64,000 nt of DNA from Nocardioides alcanivorans (GTDB lineage: Bacteria > Actinomycetota > Actinomycetes > Propionibacteriales > Nocardioidaceae): the NCBI RefSeq assembly GCF_021555175.1, contig NZ_JAKGRW010000026.1, forward strand, positions 1 through 64,000, in the 5' to 3' direction. Positions 42,647 to 54,418 of the stretch are shown in pieces. The notes below the pieces were generated by a model, which worked only from the letters and a program-made list of their open reading frames with translations, was not told the origin of the DNA and made no database searches. The position numbers and the translations under genes are program-made. Positions within the stretch are counted from its first letter, which is position 1. Every line of letters starts with the position of its first letter.

Positions 42647-43732
42647 GTGGCCAACATCGAACAGGCGGACGAAAATCTCCGGCTGCGGGCAACACTCTCG
42701 TCCATCGCCCCGGGCACACCGCTGCGTGACGGGTTGGAGCGCATCCTGCGAGGCCGCACCGGTGCCCTGATCGTGCTCGGCACCGACAAGACCGTCGAGT
42801 CGATCTCGACGGGCGGCTTCACCCTCGACGTACCCTTCACCGCCACGGGCCTGCGCGAGCTCGCCAAGATGGATGGCGGGATCATCGTCGACGCCGACGT
42901 CACCAAGATCCACCGGGCCGCCGTCCACCTGATGCCCGACCACACGATCCCCTCCGAGGAGACCGGCACCCGGCACCGCACGGCCGACCGCGTGGCCAAG
43001 CAGACCGGGTTCCCCGTCATCTCGGTGTCGCAGTCGATGCAGATCATCGCGGCCTACGTCGGCAACACCCGCCACGTGCTCGAGGACTCCGGCCAGATCC
43101 TGTCGCGCGCCAACCAGGCCCTGGCCACCTTGGAGCGCTACAAGACCCGCCTCGACGAGGTATCGAGCACCCTCTCGGCCCTTGAGGTCGAAGACCTGGT
43201 CACGGTGCGCGACGTGGTCGTCGTTGCCCAGCGTCTCGAGATGGTGGTGCGCATCGCCCGCGAGATCGAGGACTACGTGCTCGAGCTCGGCTCCGACGGT
43301 CGGCTGCTGTCGCTGCAGCTGGAGGAGCTCGTGACCGGCGTCGACGGTGAGCGCGAGCTCGTGATCCGTGACTACCTTCCCAGCGGCCGTCGCAAGAAGA
43401 GTCCCGAGGAACTCGTCCAGCGCATCGAGTCGCTCAATGCCACCGACCTGGTCGACCCGGCGTCCGTTGCCCGGGCCCTCGGTCTAGGCACCAGCGAACA
43501 CCTCGACGGCGCCGTCGCCCCGCGTGGCTACCGCCTCCTCGCCAAGGTCCCCCGACTCCCCGCCTCCGTGGTCGACGGCCTGGTCGAGCACTTCGGCACC
43601 CTGCAGAAGCTGCTCTCCGCCGGCATCGATGATCTGCAGGCAGTCGACGGCGTCGGCGAGCTCCGAGCTCGCAGCGTCCGCGAGGGCCTCTCCCGCCTCG
43701 CCGAGTCCACGATCCTCGAGCGCTACGTCTGA
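42647..43732 (+). CDS. disA: DNA-integrity-scanning diadenylate cyclase DisA
   Basis: Makes cyclic di-AMP from two ATP and pauses at DNA branches. The DAC domain (about 10-150) has GALIVLGTD, LAKMDGGIIVDADVTKI (the usual DGA appears here as DGG) and GTRHRTADRVAKQTG (RHR). A helical linker follows, and the C-terminal helix-hairpin-helix is SAGIDDLQAVDGVGELRARSV. The GTG at 42647 (MANIEQADENLRLR) gives 361 residues, the family size. It ends just before the long inverted repeat at 43741-43809. Confidence 0.96.
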   Translation: MANIEQADENLRLRATLSSIAPGTPLRDGLERILRGRTGALIVLGTDKTVESISTGGFTLDVPFTATGLRELAKMDGGIIVDADVTKIHRAAVHLMPDHTIPSEETGTRHRTADRVAKQTGFPVISVSQSMQIIAAYVGNTRHVLEDSGQILSRANQALATLERYKTRLDEVSSTLSALEVEDLVTVRDVVVVAQRLEMVVRIAREIEDYVLELGSDGRLLSLQLEELVTGVDGERELVIRDYLPSGRRKKSPEELVQRIESLNATDLVDPASVARALGLGTSEHLDGAVAPRGYRLLAKVPRLPASVVDGLVEHFGTLQKLLSAGIDDLQAVDGVGELRARSVREGLSRLAESTILERYV

Positions 43733-43740
43733 GTGTCCGA

Positions 43741-43809
43741 CATGGATCGTCCCTAACAGATTTGTAGTTTTCGGCCAGAAATCTACAAATCTGTTAGGGA
43801 CGATCCATG
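43741..43809. repeat. Perfect 27-bp-arm inverted repeat (palindromic element) between convergent genes
   Basis: Arms 43741-43767 and 43783-43809 are exact reverse complements. The loop pairs a further 4 bp (69-72 with 78-81). The inner half of each arm (AACAGATTTGTAG) is A/T-rich, unlike its surroundings. It may act as a terminator for disA and the opposing gene, but it looks like a mobile or repeated palindromic element. Confidence 0.8.
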
Positions 43810-43819
43810 ATTTTCGGGG

Positions 43820-44668
43820 TCAGGGCTCCTGGGCACCGTTGCCGGAGGCACGTTCCTCGGTGGGGGTGCTCGCGTCGTCCGAGGGCTGGTTCCTCTTCTT
43901 CTTCTCGGCCTGCTCCTGGGCCTTCTTCTTCTGCTTGGCCTTCTTCTCGGCGGCCCTCTTCTCGGCGGCCTTCTCCTTCTTCGTCTTCTTCGGCTTGCGG
44001 GTCTTGGTGATGACCTCGGGCTTGGCAGCGGTCAGTTCGAAGTACTGGTCGGTCGGCTCGCCGCCGAAGGTTGCGGAGATGGCGTGATAGCCGCCGGGCA
44101 TCGCCCAGCCACCCAGCACGCAGCCCTCCGACGAACGGCGTCCCTCCTGCCAACCGATCGTGACGACGGCCGGTTCCGCACGACGGACGATGACGTCGTG
44201 GCTGCCCAGCGCCTTCCCGCAGTGCTGGCTCGACCAGATCAGGTCGTCTCCCGAGGTGATCTTGAGCGCCACAGTGCGCTGGGAGACCACGAAGGTGCAG
44301 GCCGCCCGGTCGGTGGTGAGTTCAAGCGGGATCTCGATCACGTCGGCGCCGGCAGGCGTGCTCTTGAGCGTCGCACCGATCGACACCTCGGCGGGGTCAC
44401 ACGGCCCGTCGGGCGCGGCGAGCACCGGCTTCTGCTGCTTCTTCTTTTTCTTCTTCGGCTCATCCGTCGAGGCGTCGTCGGTCGGCTGCACCTGTTCCGA
44501 GGTCTTCCCCGAGGCCTGGCGAGCCGTCGCCTTGTCGTCGCCGTCGGAGCCACCACTGAAGATCCGGGTGAGCGTGAAGACCAACAGGAAGACGACGCCG
44601 AGGACGACCCCGCGGCGTACCCAGTAGACCCGGGCCGGCAGAGGTCCCCGAGGGCTGATCGTGCTCAT
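43820..44668 (-). CDS. Membrane-anchored protein with Lys/Glu-rich tail, 282 aa
   Basis: One membrane segment (RRGVVLGVVFLLVFTLTRIF, about 18-37), then a Thr/Asp/Lys-rich stalk with KKKKKK, an outside domain of about 130 residues with four cysteines (GPCDPAEVS, RAACTF, QHCGKALG, EGCVLGG) likely forming two disulfides, and a long highly charged tail (KTRKPKKTKKEKAAEKRAAE). It sits between disA and mutY, the place of mycobacterial Rv3587c. Function unknown. The ATG follows TACGGT by 6 nt, and the gene is divergent from mutY. Confidence 0.8.
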   Translation of the reverse strand: MSTISPRGPLPARVYWVRRGVVLGVVFLLVFTLTRIFSGGSDGDDKATARQASGKTSEQVQPTDDASTDEPKKKKKKQQKPVLAAPDGPCDPAEVSIGATLKSTPAGADVIEIPLELTTDRAACTFVVSQRTVALKITSGDDLIWSSQHCGKALGSHDVIVRRAEPAVVTIGWQEGRRSSEGCVLGGWAMPGGYHAISATFGGEPTDQYFELTAAKPEVITKTRKPKKTKKEKAAEKRAAEKKAKQKKKAQEQAEKKKRNQPSDDASTPTEERASGNGAQEP

Positions 44669-44674
44669 GCCCCC

Positions 44675-44680
44675 ACCGTA
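44675..44680 (-). promoter_or_regulatory. -10 box TACGGT, leaderless start
   Basis: Minus-strand TACGGT, then 6 nt, then the ATG at 44668. Confidence 0.4.
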
Positions 44681-44718
44681 ATGAGACGGCGTCGACGGAT
44701 CGGGTTGCCACTCCGCCC

Positions 44719-44724
44719 TAGGAT
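44719..44724 (+). promoter_or_regulatory. -10 box TAGGAT of mutY, leaderless start
   Basis: TAGGAT, then 7 nt, then the ATG at 44732. Confidence 0.5.
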
Positions 44725-44731
44725 GCACGCG

Positions 44732-45595
44732 ATGAATGAGCTGCACAGCCCCGTGCTCGACTGGTACGACGAGGCCGCCCGCGACCTGCCGTGGCGTCGT
44801 CCCGAGGCATCCGCGTGGTCGGTGATGGTCAGCGAGTTCATGCTCCAGCAGACACCGGTCAACCGGGTCCTGCCCGTCCACGCCGCGTGGCTCGAGCGCT
44901 GGCCGACGCCAGCCGCCCTCGCCGAGGAGGAGGCAGGCGAAGCGGTCCGCGCTTGGGGCCGGCTCGGCTACCCACGCCGGGCTTTGCGGCTGCACGCCGC
45001 CGCGACCGCCATCGTCGAACTGCACGGCGGCGAGGTCCCACGTGATCGCGACGACCTGCTGGCCCTGCCCGGCGTCGGCGACTACACCTCTGCCGCGATC
45101 GCCTCCTTCGCCTTCGGGCAGCGGCACATCGTGCTCGACACCAACGTGCGCCGCGTCTTCGCCCGGGTCATGGACGCGACCGAGTTCCCGCCCAACTCCG
45201 TCCGCCGCGCCGAGCGCGATCTCGCCACGAGCCTGCTGCCCGACGACGAGCCCACGGCCGCCACCTGGAGCGTGGCGGTCATGGAGTTGGGCGCGCTGGT
45301 CTGCACGGCCAACAACCCCACCTGCGGCATCTGCCCGGTAAGCGACCGGTGCGCGTGGCTGGCGGCTGGACGACCGGCGTACGACGGCCCGCCCCGCAAG
45401 GTGCAGACGTACGCCGGCACCGACCGTCAGGTGCGCGGACGCCTGCTGGCGGTGCTCCGAGACGCACCCGGTGAGGTGCCCAAGGCGAGGCTCGACCAGG
45501 TGTGGCACGAACCGGTCCAGCGCGAACGAGCGCTGCAGAGCATGCTCGATGACGGCCTCGTCGTCCGACGCGGCGACCACTACGCGCTGCCCTGA
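44732..45595 (+). CDS. mutY: A/G-specific adenine glycosylase MutY
   Basis: Removes adenine mispaired with 8-oxoguanine. SEFMLQQTPVNRVLPV holds the catalytic Glu; the helix-hairpin-helix is LLALPGVGDYTSAAIASFAF with the Asp in VLDTNVRRVFAR. The iron-sulfur ligands are VCTANNPTCGICPVSDRC. At 287 residues it is a short actinobacterial form whose C-terminal part (RLLAVLRDAPGEVPKARLDQ) is a winged-helix-like module rather than the full Nudix-like 8-oxoG reader. The ATG at 44732 follows TAGGAT; an in-frame ATG at 44723 lies inside that box. Confidence 0.93.
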   Translation: MNELHSPVLDWYDEAARDLPWRRPEASAWSVMVSEFMLQQTPVNRVLPVHAAWLERWPTPAALAEEEAGEAVRAWGRLGYPRRALRLHAAATAIVELHGGEVPRDRDDLLALPGVGDYTSAAIASFAFGQRHIVLDTNVRRVFARVMDATEFPPNSVRRAERDLATSLLPDDEPTAATWSVAVMELGALVCTANNPTCGICPVSDRCAWLAAGRPAYDGPPRKVQTYAGTDRQVRGRLLAVLRDAPGEVPKARLDQVWHEPVQRERALQSMLDDGLVVRRGDHYALP

Positions 45596-45657
45596 TCCCA
45601 GTCCGGTGGCGGCTGAGGTCATCGGACCACGTTCTGGCCAGGCACCCCGCCCGGCCT

Positions 45658-45676
45658 GGTCTCGACGGGCTCCACC
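45658..45676 (-). repeat. Single copy of the GGTCGAGCC-type palindromic repeat
   Basis: The 19-mer here differs at two positions from the reverse complement of GGTCGAGCCTGTCGAGACC, the unit at 57417 and 57457 inside panC. Confidence 0.55.
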
Positions 45677-45696
45677 ATCGGTCCGCGCACACGAAA

Positions 45697-45735
45697 GACG
45701 CCAGCCGCGGACCCATCGGGCCCACGGCTGGCGTC
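45697..45735. terminator. Hairpin terminator between mutY and clpC
   Basis: A perfect 11-bp stem (45697-45707 with 45725-45735) with a GC-rich loop lies between convergent genes. Confidence 0.65.
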
Positions 45736-45760
45736 GTGACGTGCTGTTCGGTTCAGCCGA

Positions 45761-48318
<2,558 letters not shown>

Positions 48319-48429
48319 CTCTGAGTGCCTCGCAATCTGGTGTCGCCACTTCTGCACAGGAAAGGTGCAGACGTGGTGTCAACGTCTGGCTCCACCCTAC
48401 GTGTTCCCACCGACTGCGCCGCTCCGGTC

Positions 48430-48440
48430 CGCTCTCAGCG
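48430..48440. promoter_or_regulatory. Possible ClgR box upstream of clpC
   Basis: CGC-TCTCA-GCG fits the CGC-N5-GCG core I recall for ClgR and extends symmetrically as GTCCGC/GCGAAC. It lies 112 bp before the clpC ATG. Confidence 0.45.
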
Positions 48441-48465
48441 AACACGACGCAGCCGGCGTACGTCG

Positions 48466-50456
48466 TCAGGTGAGCTTGACCTTCACCTTGCGGGTGGTCA
48501 GGTTGCCGGCCAGGTCACGGAAACTCACGGTCACCACCGCCTTCACCGCTCCCTTCTTCTGCACCGCCTTCGACACCGCCTGACGATGCTTCTTCTTCAC
48601 CGACAGCTTCCACAACCGCTTCTCACCGCCGGCGGCGACCCCTTTGCCACCTTCAGCGGCACCGGCGACGCCTTTCCCTTGAAGATGACCGACCCCGTCG
48701 CACGCAGCTTGACGTGCTCCTTCGCGCTCGCCTTCACCTTCACGCGCACGTTGCCCTTCGGCTGCTTCTGCTTCCCAGCGGCCTTCACCCGCGCTCCCCG
48801 GACCACGGAGTCCACGGTGGTCCGCCACCACTCCTGGCCGTGCGTGCCGTCGTTCGCCAGGAACCACACCCGACCGGCCGCCGACGTCAGGCGCGCCGGA
48901 GAGGAATCCTTCTTCCCGGGGTTCACGTCGCTGACCCGGCCCGTCCCCTTGGGGGTGCCGTCCGTCGACCACAGCTCCGCACCGTGGGACTTCGTGTGCG
49001 CCGCGAACCAGACCCGGTCGCCCGCCGCCAGGAGGTCGTCGAACTGCCCGTCGGCGAAGGGCCCCTTGACGTTGTGCAGCGGCCCCTGGTCACCCTTGCC
49101 GAAGGCAGTCAGGCGTTTGGTGCCCTTCGCCGTCCCGTCGGTCGACCACAACTCCCGTCCATCCGACTTCGTGTGGGCCGCGAACACCCGCTGGCCCGTG
49201 GGGAGCTGCTCGCTGAGCGACCACTCGTGGAGCAGCCCCTTTGCCCCCTTTGGGAAGGAAGTCAGGCGCTTGGTGCCTGCGCTGGTCCCGTCGGTGCGCC
49301 ACAACTGCGTGGTCTTCCCGATCGTCACGGTGAAGAGCGGCGCACCAGCGGCGTCTGCTCCTGCGGCAGCGGACCAGCTCGAGCCCTTCGCCTTCGGGAA
49401 GGACTTCAGCTGCTTCGTCCCCTTCTCGGTGCCGTCGCTCACCCACCACGCCCGGGCGGGACGCGACGTACGGAAGACCAGACGACCGTCGCCGAGCGGG
49501 GTCAGGTCGTCGAGTCTTCCTGGATAGCTGCCCGTGCTGGCGTCAGGCTCGAGGTCGATCACCTTGCGGGTGCTCTCCTTGGTGCCCTCGGTCCGCCAGA
49601 GCTCGTTTCCGCCTTCCGCATCAGAGCTGAAGTACAGCGTGTCGCCGACCACCGTGGTCTGCCTGACACCCCAGTAGCCGTCGCCCGACACGAGTTCGTA
49701 GGTGCCTTCGTCGGTGAGGTCAGTGACCCACAACGCCGAGCTGTCGTCGTAGTAGTCCATCGCCATGACGACCTTGTCGCCGAGCGGGGCGAAGCTGTGG
49801 AAGGCGTAGTAGCCGTCCCGGACGTCGACCGCCTTGCGGGTCCCGGCCACGGTGCCGTCGGAGACCCAGATGTCCTCGCCGCCGAAGTAGTTCGACTCCG
49901 ATTCGTCGACGCGCGAGAAGATCAACGATCCGCTGACCACGGCAAGGTCGCCCGTCGTGTCGTCGTCCGACATCGTGTCGTGCGCGGAGGTGAGTCGCTC
50001 GGTCCCTGAGACCGTGCCGTCGCTGATCCACAACTCCTCGGTGCGTTCACCGGCAGCCGCGGCCGTGAAGAAGAACTTGTCTCCGAAGGGAGTTACCTCG
50101 TCGATCGTGGCCTCATCGACGAGCGGTTCATCGAAGACCCGCACCGGAGTACCGTCAGGGTCGGTCCTCCACAACACGTCCTGACCCGGTGCCCCGCCCT
50201 GGAACAGCAGCGAGTCCTGCCACTGCGCCAACCAGCCGACTTCGAGGTTTCCGGCAGGATTGGCGTCACCGACCAGCTCCACCGGCCCCCTGTCGGGAGC
50301 AGCAGCTGCGACGGGGACCGTCAGGCCACTGCTGAGCAGACCCGTCACACCGACGAACGTCGCGCCGGTGATCAGCGCCGTGCGCCGAGCCTGTCGCGCT
50401 TGGCTGGCTGCTGCCTTTCGGCGCCGGAGCAGCCGCTTGCGTTGCCGAAGGCCCAT
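48466..50456 (-). CDS. Exported ELWxTDGT-repeat protein (one-base frameshift near 48640)
   Basis: The N-terminus has an Arg/Lys-rich start and a signal or anchor segment (ALITGATFVGVTGLLSSGL) ending VAAAAPD. The body is a run of about eight repeats with ELWRTDGTSAGTKRL-type sequences (also ELWISDGTVSGTERL, DIWVSDGTVAGTRKA), the hyalin/ELWxTDGT beta-propeller pattern. A Lys-rich Ig-like C-terminus follows. The frame breaks at the C-run 48639-48642; one base more joins LKVAKG to VAAGGEKRLWKLSVKK. I chose the second ATG (50456) because GGGAGG lies 6 nt before it. About 663 residues. Function unknown, likely surface or secreted. Confidence 0.8.
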
Positions 50457-50541
50457 GGCCATCCTCCCGAGTCAATGAACTGATGGCTCACTATAGGAGT
50501 GGCCACCGACCCGGACCGGGAAAAGACGAAAACAGATCGTG

Positions 50542-52277
50542 TCACCGGGGTTCTTCCGGGCGCGGCACCGTCCACGAGGTGCGCGCCAGGTCACTCCCCC
50601 ACTCGGCCACCTCCGGATGCTTCACACCCGCCAGCACCGCCACTTCGAAGAGCTCCTGGATTCGGTCCTCGAAGGTCACCGAGGCGGCCACGCGCCCGGT
50701 TGTCAGCTCGATCGCCCAGACACCGCACTCGAGGTCGCCGCGTTCGGCGATCGGTAGCCCACCGAACGTGACGGTCTCCCGCACCTGGGAGGTGCCCACG
50801 AAGGCGAAGCCGCGATGGATCCCCAGACCGCGGGTGAAGCCGGGAAGCTCCGCGACGACAGCCGTCTCCCCGGTCTCCGGGTCGACCGCGAGCAGCCGGC
50901 CGCGCCCGGACTCCAACACATAGAGCTTCCCTCGTGCCAACGCGGCGAGTGCGGCATCGAGAGTCCCTCGACCAGCACCTCCCCCGTCGGCACCTTCATC
51001 AGCACACCGCCGGACGCCTTGCCGGGGCGCCAGCCGCCGGCTTCGTCGGAGACGCCGAGGGCCGTGGCATAACGCGGCAGCCCGTCGACGATCGCCATGC
51101 CGTTGAGGTGACATCGATCCTCCGGCGCCAACGCCGTGATGAAGGGCGGTTGCCAGCGCGGCACGAAGCTGTGTTGGGCGTCGAGCGTGGCCAGGCAGCT
51201 GAACTGGGTCGCCACCGCCCACAGTCCGTCGCGACCGACGCCGAGGTCGTGCACGGCGATGTCGCCGGTGACGTGCGAGTTGCGTGGCAGGTAGCACGCG
51301 TCGTACAGGCCCTTCGGTTCGAGCCCGGACGCCGCCTCGGGAAGGTCACGGTACTCGAGGATCTCGGAGCGGATGCCGACGGCGAGCCCACCGGGAAACA
51401 CCGCCATGCCCATCGGCCGGTCGAATGCCCGTAGGTGCACCCCGAGTCCGCCGGGAACTGCGCGAAGGGAGATCAGGCGATCGGTCTGGTAGGTCGAGAC
51501 CAGGAGGGAGGAGCCGAGCCGTCGCAGCAGGGAGGCCAAGCCGTTGTCGAGCGCCGTCAGACCGCTGTCGCCACTTGTCGGCAACAGGCTCGGTCGCAGC
51601 GCCGGAACCCTCTCGCGCACCTTCGCGTCGAGCGCCTGCAGCTCCTCCGCGTCAGCAAGAACCACCGATCCACCATCCCTGCTCGGGAGCAACCGGACGG
51701 CGCTCTTCCGCCACACGTTGGAGATACGCCGCGACCAGCCCAACCCGAGCGCCCGGAAGAGCCGCTGCAACTCCTCGTCGGGCTCGGCCAGCAGCGACTC
51801 GATCGCGACGGTGACGCAGCGATCATCGGGGAGCGCCTCCGCTCGGGAGAGGAACTGCCGGGCTGCCCGCGCCCACCCCTCGGCTGCAGCCTCCGCGTCG
51901 CCCGCCTCGGCGAGCACCGCCTCGGGGGATCGGTGGACCTGCACCACGATCGCGTCGGGGAAGAGGTCCAGAAGCGTGGCGAGCTCCCGCTCCGGGTCGG
52001 ACAGCACGGCGATCATGCGTGGGCTCGCATCGCCCGGCAGCCGCGACCAGTCGATCCCCGAGCGCCGCTCCTCAAGGGCAGCTTCGAGGCGCGAGGACAC
52101 CGCTCCACCCGCCGCTGACACCTCCGCCACGACGGCGGTCGCGTCCCACGCCCCGGGCGAGGCGAGCAGTGCGGGCACGAGGTGCTCCGCACCGTTGCCC
52201 GGTGCTCCCACGACGAAGATCGGCCGATCTCCCACGCCGACGACGGGCGTCGTGATGGGGGTGTCGTGCTCGGTCAC
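50542..52277 (-). CDS. Sulfotransferase-like domain fused to a TIGR03032-type domain (frameshift near 50930)
   Basis: Residues 1-190 resemble a sulfotransferase (FVVGAPGNGAEHLVPALLAS for the phosphosulfate loop, AIVVQVHRSPEAVLAEA for the 3'-phosphate site), though the loop lacks the usual GTT. The rest is a TIGR03032-like beta-propeller region: LVSTYQTDRLISLR, GLYDACYLPRNSHVTGDIAV, VEGLSMPHSPRWHEGKLYVL. The frame breaks at the C-run 50929-50931; one base more joins PRWHEG to KLYVLESGRGRL. About 578 residues. It starts 23 bp after lsr2 on the same strand, so it may be co-transcribed with lsr2. Confidence 0.75.
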
Positions 52278-52300
52278 GGCGTCCGGCTCTGACGACTACG

Positions 52301-52630
52301 TCAGTGGGCGGCGTCGTATGCCTGGCGGATCTCGGCGGAGACCCGACCCCGCTCGGAGACCTCGTAGCCGTTGGAGCGCGCCCAGTCACGGATGTCGGAG
52401 GGCGACGGGCCCGATGCGGCGGCACCGCCCGACCGGCGCCCGGTGGTACGACGACCGCTCACCCGGCGTGCGTGGCCGACGTAAGGAGCCAGCGCCTCAC
52501 GCAACTTCTCGGCATTGCCGGCGGTCAGGTCGATTTCGTAGTTGACCCCGTCGAGAGCAAAGGTGACGGTCTCGTCAGCGTCGCTCCCGTCAATGTCGTC
52601 GACCAGGATGATGTTGACCTTCTGCGCCAT
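52301..52630 (-). CDS. lsr2: Nucleoid-associated protein Lsr2
   Basis: H-NS-like xenogeneic silencer that binds the minor groove of AT-rich DNA. The N-terminal dimerisation domain MAQKVNIILVDDIDGSDADE and VTFALDGVNYEIDLT are typical. A Arg/Gly-rich linker (RRVSGRRTTGRRSGG) leads to the DNA-binding domain IRDWARSNGYEVSERGRVSA with the RGR hook. 109 residues. TGAGGAG lies before the ATG. The position between coaX and clpC matches mycobacteria, except for the genes inserted on the clpC side. Confidence 0.96.
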   Translation of the reverse strand: MAQKVNIILVDDIDGSDADETVTFALDGVNYEIDLTAGNAEKLREALAPYVGHARRVSGRRTTGRRSGGAAASGPSPSDIRDWARSNGYEVSERGRVSAEIRQAYDAAH

Positions 52631-52720
52631 TGTGAACTCCTCATTTGCCGGTTGCGACGAAACGCTTCACCAGCATCATGTCACCGAGACACATTCGTCC
52701 AAACCTCAAAACTCGGCAAT

Positions 52721-53491
52721 TCAGGAGTTTCTGGCAAAGACGAGTTCGAGTCCCCGCAGTGTCAGCCATGGCACGTGTGCGGTGAAGCTCGTGCATTCGG
52801 CCATCACCAGTGGTGCTAGATGGCCTGTGGCGATCACATTCACGTCGGCCACGTCGGCACCCAGCTCGGCAATCATCCGTGCCACGAGACCGTCGACCTG
52901 TGCAGCGACGCCGAAGACCAGACCTGATTGCAATGCTTCGACAGTGTTCTTCGCGATCACCGAACGCGGTCGCAACAACTCAACCTTGCGCAACTGGGCG
53001 CCCCGACGCCCCAAGGCCTCGAGGGAGATCTCGATGCCCGGCGCAATCGCCCCACCGACATATTGACCTTGGGCCGTCACCACGTCGAAGGTGATCGCGG
53101 TGCCGAAATCAACGACGACGCTCGCACCGTCGAAACCCTTTGCTGCGGCGAGTGCATTGACGATCCGATCGGCGCCGACTTCACGGGGATTGTCGGTGAG
53201 CACCGGGATTCCGGTGCGCACTCCCGGCTCCACCACCACAGAAGGAATGTCGGAAAAGTGCCGATCCAGCATTTCTCGCCACTCGTGCAGCACCGCCGGC
53301 ACCGTCGAGCACACGGCGATGCCCGTCAATTCACACGGATGCTCGGCAAGCATTCCACGCACCAGCAGGGCCCATTCATCACTCGTGCGACGCTCGTCGG
53401 TCGCGACCCGCCAATGCGCCTCCACCTCGCCGTCGGCGATCAGGCCGAGCACGGTGTTGCTGTTGCCGATGTCGACCGCCAGGAGGGTCAT
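52721..53491 (-). CDS. coaX: Type III pantothenate kinase
   Basis: First step of CoA synthesis. Phosphate loop LAVDIGNSNTVLGL, pantothenate site TDNPREVGADRIVNALAA with catalytic Asp, and VVVDFGTAITFDVV with the second phosphate loop; then GGAIAPGIEISLEAL. 256 residues. Its ATG lies 4 nt after the nadC stop, so it belongs to the panC-panD-nadB-nadC-coaX operon, supplying both pantothenate and its kinase. Confidence 0.95.
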   Translation of the reverse strand: MTLLAVDIGNSNTVLGLIADGEVEAHWRVATDERRTSDEWALLVRGMLAEHPCELTGIAVCSTVPAVLHEWREMLDRHFSDIPSVVVEPGVRTGIPVLTDNPREVGADRIVNALAAAKGFDGASVVVDFGTAITFDVVTAQGQYVGGAIAPGIEISLEALGRRGAQLRKVELLRPRSVIAKNTVEALQSGLVFGVAAQVDGLVARMIAELGADVADVNVIATGHLAPLVMAECTSFTAHVPWLTLRGLELVFARNS

Positions 53492-53495
53492 GGCG

Positions 53496-54418
53496 TCAGC
53501 TCCCGACCGGCCGCAGGTCCATGCCCACGTCGAAGACGTCGAACGAGTGGGTCAGCGCACCGACGGCGATGAAGTCGACACCGGTGGCGGCCACGTCGGC
53601 CGCGTTGGCCAGGGTCAGGCCCCCGACGCCTCGAGGGTCGCCCGGCCGGCAGTGAGGCGGACCGCCTCACGCATCTGGTCGGGGTCCATGTTGTCGAGCA
53701 GCACTTGGTCGGCTCCCGCATCGAGCACCTCGACCAACTGCTCGAGCGAGTCGACCTCGACCTGGATCGGCACGGGCGGCTGCGCATCGGCGTAACGCTC
53801 CTGCACGGCCCGGAAGGCAGCGACGACCCCGCCGGCCGCCAGCACGTGGTTGTCCTTGATCAGCGCCTGGTCGGAGAGGGACCCCCGGTGGTTGACGCCA
53901 CCACCGCAGCGGACGGCGTACTTCTCGAGCAACCGCCACCCCGGCGTGGTCTTGCGGGTGTCACGCACCCGGGCACCGGTGCCCGCGAGGGCGGCGACCC
54001 AGCGAGCGGTGTCGGTGGCGACGCCGGAGAGGTGGCACAGGAAGTTCAAGGCGGTGCGCTCGGCGACCAACAGCTGCTGCACCGGCCCCGTGACGGTGAG
54101 CACCGTGGTGCCGGGAGCCAGCGCCGTACCGTCTGCGACCGGGCGCTCCACCACCGCATCGGCCCCGACGACGTACCGGAAGACGAGCTCGGCGACGGCG
54201 AGACCGGCGACCGTGCCCTCCTCACGGTTGACGAAGTCGGCGGTGCCCAGCTGGTCGGCGGAGATCGTGGCCGCGCTGGTGACGTCCTCGGTCGGCACGT
54301 CCTCGTCGATCGCCCGCACCACGTCGGCGAAGACGTGCTCGGGGTTGAGACCCGACGCTCGCAGCTCCTCGACCAAGGCGGCCGGGAGTTCGGCGTACGG
54401 GAGACGGGCGATGCTCAC
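53496..54418 (-). CDS. nadC: Quinolinate phosphoribosyltransferase (one-base frameshift near 53622)
   Basis: Makes nicotinate mononucleotide from quinolinate. VERTALNFLCHLSGVAT, ARVRDTRKTTPGWRLLEKYA and GGGVNHRGSLSDQALIKDNH are the active-site segments with the conserved Arg and Lys residues; DQVLLDNMDPDQM follows. The frame breaks in the five-C run 53620-53624; one base more joins LEASG to GLTLANAADVAATGVDFIAV and the normal end FDVGMDLRPVGS. The GTG at 54418 overlaps the nadB stop (GTGA). About 307 residues after repair. Confidence 0.94.
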
